From Tanypteryx hageni (taxonomy: Eukaryota > Arthropoda > Insecta > Odonata > Petaluridae), in assembly GCA_028673005.1 (NCBI GenBank), contig CM054114.1:16617516-16681515 (forward strand): a DNA stretch of 64,000 bases. Direction: 5' to 3'. Positions 21,908-31,042 of this stretch are shown in pieces. The position numbers and the translations under genes were made by a program. How positions within the stretch are numbered: position 1 is the stretch's first letter; each line of letters starts with the position of its first letter. The notes under the pieces are model-generated. The model did not search any database. It had not been told where the DNA came from and worked only from the letters and a program-made list of their open reading frames with translations.

Positions 21908-23300
21908 GTAGAGGAGGAATTTGATGGAGTGGAGAGAGGGGAGTGAGAGAAGGGATTGGGGAGTGTGAGGCAATATGGAGGGGGGGATGATGAAGATGCC
22001 CTACCAGGTCATTGGTTCGGAGAATTATGATGGAGCCTTTTGAGGTTAGTTATCACATTGCCATGAGTTTATATCCTGCAGTACAAAATGATATAATGGA
22101 TTAAATAGCTAATTAAACCAGACAACTTTTACAAATCAATCAGTTTTGTACTTTCCAAACATGATTACATAAGAAAGTTTTTAGTTTGATATACCTAGCT
22201 TCATTGGCTGAATGACTGGAGATACAAGTAGCATTCTCTTATCCAATAGATCTTCAGCTACTGGGTCTGTAATTGTGTTTGTGTTGATGCATTTTTATGT
22301 TCAGAATCTAAGTAAATGAGGCTATATATTTTAAGGATAAAAGAAACATTGTTTGTGAAACAGTGGTTTAACGCAATCAGAGTTGGGAGTTTCATTGGCA
22401 TAAGCAATTAATGGAGTCACTGAAAATCACTAATTTTGGAAAATAGGCTCAGGAAGAAACAATCCAAACTGGTTTCTTTAGATTGCATGAGGCAACGAAC
22501 ACAACCACGATTTTCTTTATCGGTATCATTGATAGAATACGTGTCAATTCCCACGTTAACTACAAAGAAAATTGAACTTTTGTACATCATTCCTAGATTG
22601 AAATTAAATTTCAAAATAAGTTTTTATTTGACCGAAGCGAACGTAAATAATAACCACAAATGGTGCTACGAATATGATAATAATTGGATTTTTTCTAGCT
22701 CACTTTGTAATATTAAAACTGATCTAATTATCACTTCATTAGAGTACAAGTAATAGATATGGCAAACAGATACATATGTGGAGATAACAATTCTTTCTGA
22801 ATGATCTTAAAGGACCTGAAAAACTGTTGGGACCTATTACCTGAAAAATAGAAAATAATAATTGGAAAAGGTGATAAAAATATTTTGATAATCCAATTCC
22901 CAACCCCGAAATCATAAAATGTTATATGAATGATGTATTATCAACGTTTCAGATTTTCTGAGATTGAAATGGGGCACAAAAAGTGTGATAACAGAGGAAA
23001 AATATGGCTTCAACTTGTTTCCTTGTGATTACATTTCATTAGATAAGGTGCCGAGGGTGAACAAGGTGGAAAAGGCCTAGAAAATAAAGGGACTAAGGAA
23101 AACGTATCGATTTCAAGATACGAAAAATGCCCAATCTTTTTCTCTTTTCGTTATTTTTATTCTCTTATCTTGTTTAAAATAGATTCTTTCGGGAAAAGGA
23201 ATTGTTACAATATAATTGGCAGATAAAATATATATGCATTAGCCACTGAAATAAAAATAATACAATCATTCTGATTTCTATATATAAAAGTCTGATTCCA
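21908..23300. other. Intron sequence, nothing recognised
   Basis: After the G-rich end of the minisatellite the sequence is AT-rich. Two frames at 22417-22753 overlap on opposite strands and have no motif. Confidence 0.4.
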
Positions 23301-23319
23301 TATAATAGATATCATCTAT

Positions 23320-23385
23320 TTTTGGTGAATTACCACTGATGAAGGCTGCTTTGTAGCCAAAATGCGCATCTGATTTTTCAAACCT
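23320..23385 (+). ncRNA. Hammerhead ribozyme-like motif (degenerate, Penelope-type)
   Basis: CTGATGA (23336-23342) is followed by a stem GGCT/AGCC (23344-23347 with 23355-23358), then AAAA where GAAA is expected. A self-complementary ATGCGCAT (23362-23369) then ends in C at 23370, the expected cleavage position. This order (CUGAUGA, stem II, GAAA, very short stem III, C) is that of the minimal hammerheads carried by Penelope-like elements. Stem I is only partly complementary and the G of GAAA is lost, so it is probably inactive. Confidence 0.5.
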
Positions 23386-23864
23386 AGTTGTGGCTATTGA
23401 AGATACCTCAGACAAGCATTTTTAAAGGCTTGTTCTTGAATGCTCGGATCTGACTCGTAAATTTCAATAGACCTTGGGCACAATGCTAGGATTTAGCAAG
23501 GCCAGTAGTAAACTTACCTGCAAACACCAATTACTTTCCACCATTAACTAAGCTTGTACTCTTACGAGCTTTCTATAATGGTTTTTATTAGATTTAGTTA
23601 TTATGTTGTTTGTACCTATGATGACGAGTAAAAGCATGCATACATAAACGAATGGAGTTTGGACTCGTAATGAAAAACAAGATGGAAAATTATACTCCAT
23701 AAATGGAATACACAGAGATTTCAAAAGCGTTCTTTATGGAAAATAGGTATGAAACGGTATCAAAAGATTGGGCACTCTCGAATTTTTATCTCCGAAACTA
23801 TAACTCGTTAATATGTAATCCTGAGGACTTTCATGTGGTAAATGCTGTTCTAACACGTCTAAAG

Positions 23865-24166
23865 GAGGCAACATCCAAGGCAAATGCAGCAAGGGTGCGT
23901 GAGCTGGCTGCACAAGAATCACTGCATTGCGTGCAGTGGGCAGCCAGGGAGGCAAGGGAAGAGGCTGCCACTGCAGCTGCCCGGGAGGCAGAAGCTGGAG
24001 CGAGGAAGGTAGAAGCAGAGCAGAGAGCCATGATGGCTGAGGCTGAAGTGACCACAATGCCAGCTGACTTACATCCGGCACTTGCGAGGCTGGGAGACCT
24101 TCAGGCTGCCATGAGGGGAGAGTTGGGGAGCGGGAGCAGTGGAGGGGAGGAGGATGAGTCGAAGAG
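23865..24166 (+). CDS. Coiled-coil-like exon of + gene
   Basis: A GC-richer open block in AT-rich surroundings, in phase 0 from a probable acceptor at cacgtctaaag|GAG; the acceptor is weak, and ctgag|GAC at 23826 is an in-frame alternative. It reads EATSKANAARVRELAAQESL, then an Ala/Glu/Arg-rich helix (AAREAREEAATAAAREAEAG, ARKVEAEQRAMMAEAE) with heptad-like spacing, then LHPALARLGDLQAAMRGELG and an acidic GSGSSGGEEDESK tail. It ends AAG-AG|gtgagtg, a strong donor leaving phase 2, which the 24841 exon completes exactly. No named family was recognised. The helix suggests oligomerisation or partner binding in the cytoplasmic part of the protein. Confidence 0.65.
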
Positions 24167-24840
24167 GTGAGTGATGCAATTTGTTGTCAGTTTATTTGTT
24201 TGATGTTTTGTGCTTAGATTAAATTACAAGAAACCTTTTTATCTTGTTCATATTAACATGTAGCATCATGCTATGTGATATTATATTGTGTGCAAGAGGT
24301 GGCAGTACGTTGAGAGATATTTAAGGGTCCAATAAGTATTTAAGTTAATATAAATTTGGCTACCTAAGAAGTTTCGAATAATATTTCCATTATTTAGCAT
24401 ATAGAGATTATTCTCTATGGAATATTTTATGATGACGATCAGCATGTGTAAAATAAGGAACTATGTTTATTTTACTTTGGAAAGAATTTTAATTTCAGTT
24501 TATTGCTTCAATGCATTTGTTTTAATGTAATTTGGAAGATATTTCAGTGACATACAGTTAATTACACCTTATATTGCTCTTGAAAACTAACTTCATCAAA
24601 GAAATTGAAATCTCTTGATTGTAGCATGATTGGTATGTGATTTTTGTCTATTATTTAAAAAAATTTCTTGAGGTATTTTATACTGAGATTGTAATGAACT
24701 GTTGGTTCTATTTGCTAACTGTAATAAATGTAATTTTAGAAATGGTGTGCTAAACTTCTATGAAGAAATATAAAAAAATGCTTCCATAGTTTAATGGTTT
24801 GTGAAAATATTTAGTCGAGGTATATTCTCTATCTTTCTAG

Positions 24841-24969
24841 TGATAGTGACACATCAGAAGACATGGTGGATACATTATTGGCCAACCACAGGAGGAGCAG
24901 CATGGGTGGTGTCAAGTCCAAAGGAACATCATCTCACATTTCCCTCGAATCTGATTACAGCAGTTATGG
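24841..24969 (+). CDS. Ser-rich exon of + gene
   Basis: 129 nt after acceptor tctctatctttctag and before donor GG|gtgagg. The single leading base completes AG|T to serine in the frame set by the upstream exon. It reads SDSDTSEDMVDTLLANHRRS, SMGGVKSKGTSSHISLESDY, SSYG. Ser/Asp/Glu-rich with RRSS and SDSDTSED clusters, it looks like a disordered, phosphorylatable (CK2- or basophilic-kinase-type) tail, consistent with a phosphatase-docking protein. The other open frame through this exon gives Trp-rich text and is ignored. The exon leaves phase 2. Confidence 0.7.
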
Positions 24970-25188
24970 GTGAGGATCGGATTGGCTTGTCTACATTTTT
25001 TCCCTTTATTCAACATAGCAAAATCCGATTATTGAAAATTGAAGGTAACCTCAATGTCTAAATTGCTATGCCTTTTTCATTGTAATCATCTTTCTTGTTT
25101 CCATGCTATTGTAATACTATGGAGTATTCTCCTTATGCCTCTAAATTTTATTTATGTCCTCTTTGGAAAATAATTATAAAGAAAAATT

Positions 25189-25365
25189 TAACTACTTCCC
25201 AGATATCTGTTCAGATATGTAGATGACATATTTGCAATATTTGACCTAAATAAACAAAAACTAGATGTCTTTGTGGACCAACTCAACGACATATATCCAA
25301 CCATTAAGCTCACAAACGAAATTCAACAAAACAATACCTTGCCTTTCCTCGACTTTTTCATTTAA
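25189..25365 (+). pseudogene. Penelope-like element reverse transcriptase fragment
   Basis: Reads RYLFRYVDDIFAIFDLNKQK, LDVFVDQLNDIYPTIKLTNE and LPFLDFF. The FRYVDDIF catalytic box, followed about 30 residues later by an I-x-x-T-x-E...LPFLD segment, is characteristic of Penelope-like and related reverse transcriptases. It breaks off at 25365, where the Harbinger transposase remnant begins on the other strand, so the two elements abut or one is inserted in the other. No GIY-YIG endonuclease was found. Confidence 0.75.
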
Positions 25366-25802
25366 TAACTTGAACAAATCTGATGATTGAAACGTACCGC
25401 CGTCACTTTGTTTACCGTACCACCCTACGTCCACCGTAATAAATTTATAATTAGCATCTGCTTGAAGGACAATGGAGAAATATTTCTTATAATTAAAAAA
25501 CATTAACCCCGAATTTTTCGGACAAAGAACACGCACATGTTGTCTACTGCATGTGGGAAATTCCAAATCCTTTCGAAATCCGCTGCCGTTGGTTTAAAAG
25601 TGTCCTTGTTTGGTACTGGCATGTGTATGGGTTGTAATTCTTCCCATAATGCAACAATGGTTTCGACAATAATTTTTCCCACAGTAGATGCTCCCATTCG
25701 GAAACTGAATGCTAGAGCCCTGAATGTAATCCCGTTGCTAGATATCTGAAACAAATGTAAACAGCACATTGTGTTGTAAGTACGTGTGTATAAGACCACC
25801 AA
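25366..25802 (-). pseudogene. PIF/Harbinger transposase (HARBI1-like) fragment
   Basis: On the - strand, FQISSNGITFRALAFSFRMG and ASTVGKIIVETIVALWEELQ (25745-25625; the helix pattern S-x-x-T-V-x-x-I) lead to FERIWNFPHAVD (first catalytic D region; normally FPxCxGAxDG). After a frame change come VRVLCPKNSGLMFFNYKKYF, SIVLQADANYKFITVDVGWY and GKQSDGGTFQSSDLF, the typical HARBI1 FNYKxxFSIVLxAxxDxxYxFxxVDVGxxGxxSDGGVF segment with a second D. The C-terminal catalytic Glu region is missing where the Penelope fragment begins. The frame break and truncation make it dead. Confidence 0.85.
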
Positions 25803-25879
25803 ATACCATTAAATGATACTAAGTAAATTTGATATTATCCTCATAAATATTAATTAGAATAATTCTTGCTTTATTTTTC

Positions 25880-26291
25880 AGAAATTCAATTGAGAAAAAA
25901 ATGGAAATATTTGAGAGATCAGTTCTCTGTTGAACTGGGAAAAATTCAGCCACCGCGTTCTGGAGATGCGGGAGTCTCTTCCTTCGATCCAAAGTGGCCA
26001 CATTTTAAAACCATGCAATTTTTAAGGGATGTTGTGAAACCCAGAGCAGCGTCCGGCAATTTGGCAACAGCGGTGGTGGAGGAACCAACCCCAGAATTTA
26101 CTGAGGAGAACATCCCTTCAGAAATACATTTCGAGGAAACGGAGCAAGATACACTTCCTCCAAGTTCACCAACACCAGTGTCTGTTCCAAAATCTCGAAA
26201 AAGACGTTGTGTGAATGAAAAGTACAATGAAGCAATTTTAGAGATTGAAAGGCGAAAACTCAGTTATTTACAATCAAAAGCTGCGCATTAA
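25880..26291 (+). pseudogene. MADF/Myb-like accessory protein of the Harbinger element (partial)
   Basis: An open frame after acceptor gctttatttttcag: EIQLRKKWKYLRDQFSVELG, then a WPHFKTMQFLRDV segment (MADF helix 3 and following), an acidic linker and a C-terminal RKRRCVNEKYNEAILEIERR region ending at a stop. MADF-type DNA-binding proteins are the usual partner encoded divergently from the transposase in PIF/Harbinger elements, as here. The N-terminal half of the MADF domain is not visible; it may lie on an unseen upstream exon or be lost, so gene status is uncertain. Confidence 0.65.
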
Positions 26292-26530
26292 CAAGACAAG
26301 CGAAAATCTCATTTTGTCAGTTCACGGTATGGTGCATTGGATGTCTATTATCGCATAAATCTTGCCGTAAGAATTTTTGTTTTTACTCTCAAGTTCGTAT
26401 TATTTTTTCGATGCAGAGCTCTTAACGTTATGGAAACCTGAAGACTTAATTGGACAAAGATGTTCTCGACAATAATGTTAATGGCATCATAAGCTAAGGT
26501 TTTCTAATATTAAGGAAACACTATTATTTA

Positions 26531-26659
26531 GAGATGAAAAGAAAAAAACTTTGCCGCTTCCACAAATTTATTGAACACGGCCGATGATGCTACGATCGTA
26601 GTGAAACCGGTCGTGTTCAATAAATTTGTGGAAGTGACCAAGTTTTTTCTTTTCATCTC
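26531..26659 (+). ncRNA. Hammerhead ribozyme-like core inside a long inverted repeat (Penelope-type terminus)
   Basis: The arms 26557-26578 and 26613-26634 are perfectly complementary over 22 nt and extend imperfectly to 26531 and 26659. Between them lie CCGATGA (26581-26587; CUGAUGA with U to C), stem II CTAC-GATC-GTAG (26590-26601), GAAA (26603-26606), a self-complementary ACCGGT (26606-26611), and C at 26612 immediately before the second arm. This is the order of a type I minimal hammerhead as carried by Penelope-like elements: stem I, catalytic box, stem II, GAAA, tiny stem III, cleavage after C. The U-to-C change and two extra G before the box may abolish activity. The Penelope RT fragment at 25189 supports the context. 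Confidence 0.65.
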
Positions 26660-27620
26660 GAGTAAATTCCACAAAGTAGAGCCCTACCTCATTAATGATA
26701 CTATTATTTAGGTTCGTTAATACCTGTGTCGATGTAACACGTGTAGTTTACTTGAACAAGTTGCGAATGGAATTCTTTTACCTAATAGTCGAATTGCACT
26801 GATTTCTAAATCGTGCAAATTTATTCCCTTTACCTAGAGCTGAAATTTTAGCCTTAGAGCATTTCGTAAATTATAGCATTAATTTTCTATGGACAAATTC
26901 GTTATAAGTAATGATATATTTTGTTGATAGCCAGATTTTCAAAATCTCGAGGACTTATTTTTTAAATAAGAAAAAAGATACTTTTATAACTAAATTCCTT
27001 TATTATTTAGTTATATTTATGGCTTAGATTTGGAATAACGGGTACACCGTTGCCGTTGCGATTTTCCATCTTTTGTTTTACCAGCAAGCAGACGCGACGC
27101 ACCCAATCTTCAATACGTAGCAACATCGTACTCGGCTCCAACGGGTTGGGTAGGTTGGTTAAGGTGTTTTGGTTAAAAAAGATTTCAAGGAACAATTTAT
27201 TTAACCATGTAATACACAAAGAAAATTGACATATTTCATTATTAACCGCGCGAAAAACGGCAAAAGAAGATCAAAAATAGCAACAATACGGCTGGACCCG
27301 GGACTGCAAAGCTGTTCCATATTTATAATTACTAGGAACTTGTTTTAACAAATCATTATTTTTCTATAGATTTATAAGAATCACAGCATTTATATCGAAA
27401 TTTATTTTAATCACACCCTCTGCAGTAAAACATTCCAATGTTTTTTCTCTGGTCCATATATCATTGATGGTTGAAAAAATCATTCACTGCTGCATTTGTT
27501 CCTGGTAGTGCAAAACAAAATTAGGTCGTCGACAACAGATTTGGATATGGTATAAGCTCCTAATCAAAATAGCAAAGACTTTATTACTTAATATTTCTAC
27601 TATGAATTCTGATGTTCATG
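26660..27620. other. Intronic sequence, nothing recognised
   Basis: A 70-codon - strand frame at 27219-27007 (with TLTNLPNPLEPSTMLLRIED) has no recognised domain and no splice support, and could be a relic of the Harbinger element. Confidence 0.35.
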
Positions 27621-28546
27621 GGGTCGAGTGAATAAAAATTAAGCTAATGCTAAAAGCATTTGCTTCATATAGAGTGAATAAAAGTTTGCTTTTGCTTATA
27701 AGCGTTTGCTACTCAGTTTTAAGCAAATGCTTAAATTTTACGGAAGAAAGCTCTTTGCAACTTGTTTTTGTTTGCATTTAAAGTTTTACGTAGTTGAATT
27801 TCAAACTAAAAACATAAATATATTGGGTAATATTTTTTAAAAAGTTAATTAATAATTTTTTAAAACTATTTCTTTTATAACTGAATTTGATAATATCACA
27901 AATCATGGGTGTATTTTTATTCAATTAGTTATCGTAATTTTATCCTGTCATTTGCCTTTATAGTGATTTTGGATGCCACAAATTTTTCTGTCTTACATAC
28001 AGTTGTACATTGTACGTGGTGATCTTCCCCGACTCCTATTTGAAATCCGGGATCACTTAAGTACCTTAAAAATATTTATATCTTCTGTTTGGAAGATGGT
28101 ACCCCGTCACCTCTATCTTGATATTCTCCGAGTAACAGATTTGAAATATTGGTACTTAACATTTTTTTCAGAGAAATTATATAAATTTTTATAACCGTTG
28201 GTTGTTGAAACTTTTCTCGTATTTTTTAACCTTTCGTGTCACCATAAATTACCGTATTTGTATTTAGGATTAATTATCATGAAAATAGAGTACTTAGAAA
28301 TATTGTAGCAAGCCCTTTACTTCACTTAAAAAAGTTTAAGCATATGCTTAAAGCATTAAGCAAAAGCTCGGTTTTATTCACACAATTTTAAGCAAATGCT
28401 TAAGAAAATTCCTAAAAATAAGCTAATGCTTATTCTTTCTAGCAAAAGCAAATGCTATTCTTCTTATTCACTCCAAATTAAGCATTTGCTTAAAAAGTGA
28501 GAGAAATCTTAAGCATAAGCATTTGCTTATTTTTTATTCACTCGAC
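27621..28546. mobile_element. AT-rich DNA element with iterated palindromic AAGCAAATGCTT motifs
   Basis: The ends are inverted: gtcgagtgaataaaaa at 27623 and its complement at 28531-28546. Both are flanked by TCATG (27616-27620 and 28547-28551), a candidate 5-bp target duplication. Near both ends the words ttaagcaaatgctta, aagcataagcatttgctta and gagtgaataa recur many times on both strands, while the middle (27780-28300) lacks them. Clustered subterminal copies like these usually are transposase-binding sites. No coding sequence was found, so it is probably non-autonomous. Confidence 0.65.
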
Positions 28547-29065
28547 TCATGATAACATCTTACCAGTTTACTTATTTTTTTAAACATTGTCATTCAAAAT
28601 CTTTAAATTCTTGTATTGTTGTTGCTCCTTCCAAGTATGGCTTCTGTGATATTCTGACCATGCTGACGGCAGTGTGTTTTTGTTTTGTTGGTTGAATAAT
28701 CAATCGTAGTCAAAATTACAAAAATGTGTGAGGACATCTGTTCACATTAACTATAATTATTAACAAACAAGTGTTGCAGATAGCAAAGTGACTCCAGTTA
28801 TCGTTGCAAAAACTTAAAAGAGTTACAACGATAATGCTAGTTGCAACATTTTACAAGTATTACAAAAATTTCTAGATCTATGTACTGCTTTTTGGACAGA
28901 AAACTATTGTTAAACTTAGCAACTCAGAAACATTGTTTTTTATATTTACAGAGAATTTAGTTAACTTTTTCAAATGAAACTGTTGTATAGAAATTTAATT
29001 CATACTCATAGAATTGTGTCTTGACAATTTCCTGTTACTCACGATTTCTTATCTGATTTTTTCAG

Positions 29066-29111
29066 AAGAGTTGCTCCAAGAGATTCTTACGAGAACATTA
29101 CAAACATCTAG
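29066..29111 (+). CDS. C-terminal exon of + gene (to TAG)
   Basis: Follows acceptor cttatctgattttttcag. In the phase left by the 24841 exon (GG + A) it reads G-RVAPRDSYENITNI and stops at TAG 29109-29111. The exon continues as 3'UTR to donor CG|gtgagag at 29145; the stop lies only 34 nt before this junction, too close to trigger nonsense-mediated decay. The same 80-nt exon is open throughout in another frame (KSCSKRFLREHYKHLVDHRA...) that would run on into the 30343 exon; that reading requires a different incoming phase and is less supported. Confidence 0.5.
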
Positions 29112-29145
29112 TCGACCACAGAGCTGATACCAAGGAAGAATATCG
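29112..29145 (+). other. 3'UTR part of exon
   Basis: From the TAG to the donor gtgagag at 29146. Confidence 0.4.
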
Positions 29146-30342
29146 GTGAGAGTAATCGATTTTTGTTACAAAATAGAATAAATGAGCTTCCCACTTTGTG
29201 TTGTGTTTATCAGTTTGATTGTTGTATGTGATATTCTCATTCAAAACTTGCAATTTGTCAAATGGCATTCCAATGTCTCCAATCTATTTATTTGTTCATG
29301 TAAAAGTAGTTTTTTGGAATTTAAAGCATTTGAGAACATTTTTCCAATATAGATTTTTGCTTGTACTGGTAGATGTTTAGAAATAGGATTTCTACCTAAC
29401 AAAAATTACAGAAAATTTTTAAATTTTAATCACATGATACAATAAGTAGCACATAAATTTGTCATATATTTGGCAATTAGCCAAAGTATTTACATATTTA
29501 ACCAGCAATATTTTCAATACGTAAAAATGCAATATACACTAATCCCCCGATATCAGCGAGGGATGCGTTACAATTTGTAAATCCTCCAAATAGCTATTTA
29601 AAAAAGTATTTTGTAAATGCTAAACATTTTTTATATTAAAATTCAGGGAGATTCATAATTATTGATAAAGATTTAAATAAGAATAATTTGTTTTGCTGAT
29701 TTTACCTAAAATTAATAATGTCCATGAAAGGGTTTAATCATCGGAGGGGCAATGTACTGTGTGAATGGAGAGCTTGTAATGCCAGCAGTTTTGATTCAGG
29801 AAATGTAATTACTACTTATTCAGTCAATTAATTTCAAATCGTTAAATTTTGTGCATTTACTGTTTTTACCTGGATATAAGAATTTGTTTTATTTTAAGAA
29901 CAAGTACTAGTAATGTATTTCTAAGAAACCATAATATTTTTTCTTGAAGTAACTCGTTTGTTTTGAAAACATCCATTTTTAATATTTAATCATCACTTAG
30001 TCTGAAATTTGCTTAAGTACAACTAAATATTTGTGATGCTGTATATTTAACCCCCTTTTTCAACTTGATTGCTCAGGTTATTGTTGAAAAAGTTTTGAAA
30101 TCCAACCAAGGAGATTATTCTGCATGATACAAAATATTTCAGCTTAATACTTACAATTTTTAAAAAGTTGTCATCTTTTTGATTTATGCAAATTGCAAGA
30201 ATTTATAAAAACTTAAGAGGGAAAAAGTTATTTAGGTAAATACAGTGAATGCAATGTATTATTTAACTAATGATACATTTAAAAAGTTTTTGGCTAAACA
30301 AACTAGATGTTCATTTTATATATTCTGCATTAATGTTTTCAG
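29146..30342. other. Last intron, nothing recognised
   Basis: AT-rich. A short ccccgatatcagcgagggatgcgtt block at 29546 resembles transposon termini but has no partner. Confidence 0.4.
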
Positions 30343-30690
30343 TGCAACTACTGAGGAAGCAGTCCGGTGAAATGAAGAAAGTATGTGCTTATAGTGGTTG
30401 GTGAAGAATTGGAGCTTCCAGTATCCAGGATTATGGGAGTGATAGAAGCAGAGAAGTTTTATAATGGAAGTTACAGAGCAGAGAGCGGACGGGAGGATTT
30501 TGCAGCCGTGCCTATATAAAAAATCCCCCAAGTCCAACATACCTAAAATAGTGGCCGGGACAAGCTTCTGGAGTTGGTGTTGAGAAAGTGAAAAAACTAA
30601 GTTCGTTGTATTCTTTTATTTGCATTATGAAAATTGAACATTGTGATGATACAAATTGTACTTAATAAAAAATAACAATAAACGACAAGA
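30343..30690 (+). other. Probable 3'UTR exon of + gene with polyadenylation signal
   Basis: Acceptor ttctgcattaatgttttcag at 30342; in the alternative frame ATTEEAVR then TGA at 30368-30370. An AATAAA lies at 30664-30669, followed by AT-rich sequence. A transposon pseudogene starts downstream on the other strand. The terminal exon and its exact end are inferred. Confidence 0.45.
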
Positions 30691-31042
30691 TTCATTATTA
30701 CAAAAACAAGTAATATTTCATGTGTTGTTTCTGTTGTCTTCAAAAAAGGGATGAGGGAAAAAATCCCTCCCCTCCAAACGTGGGTGCAAGAGCAAAAAGG
30801 AGTGCATCCATGGCTAGATTAAATAAGATGGAATGAAGGAGAGTTGTTTAGACCCAGGTGATGAAAACTGGTCTGTTCACAAAAGAAAAACAGTTGCAGT
30901 AAATGGAATGGCAAGAACTGTTACATTTGGATTAAAAAGACAAAAAATTCATGATTGCTCTGAAAAACTTATTACACATTGAAAAAGAACTGGAAACTCG
31001 TGAAAATGCTCATAAAATCAGACATGATTTTTAAGACAGCTG

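Noticed and set aside
21467..21973. 168-codon His/Leu/Thr-rich frame on the - strand
   Set aside because: It is the mirror of the 9-bp minisatellite and open only because the repeat contains no stop in that frame. No splice or start support.
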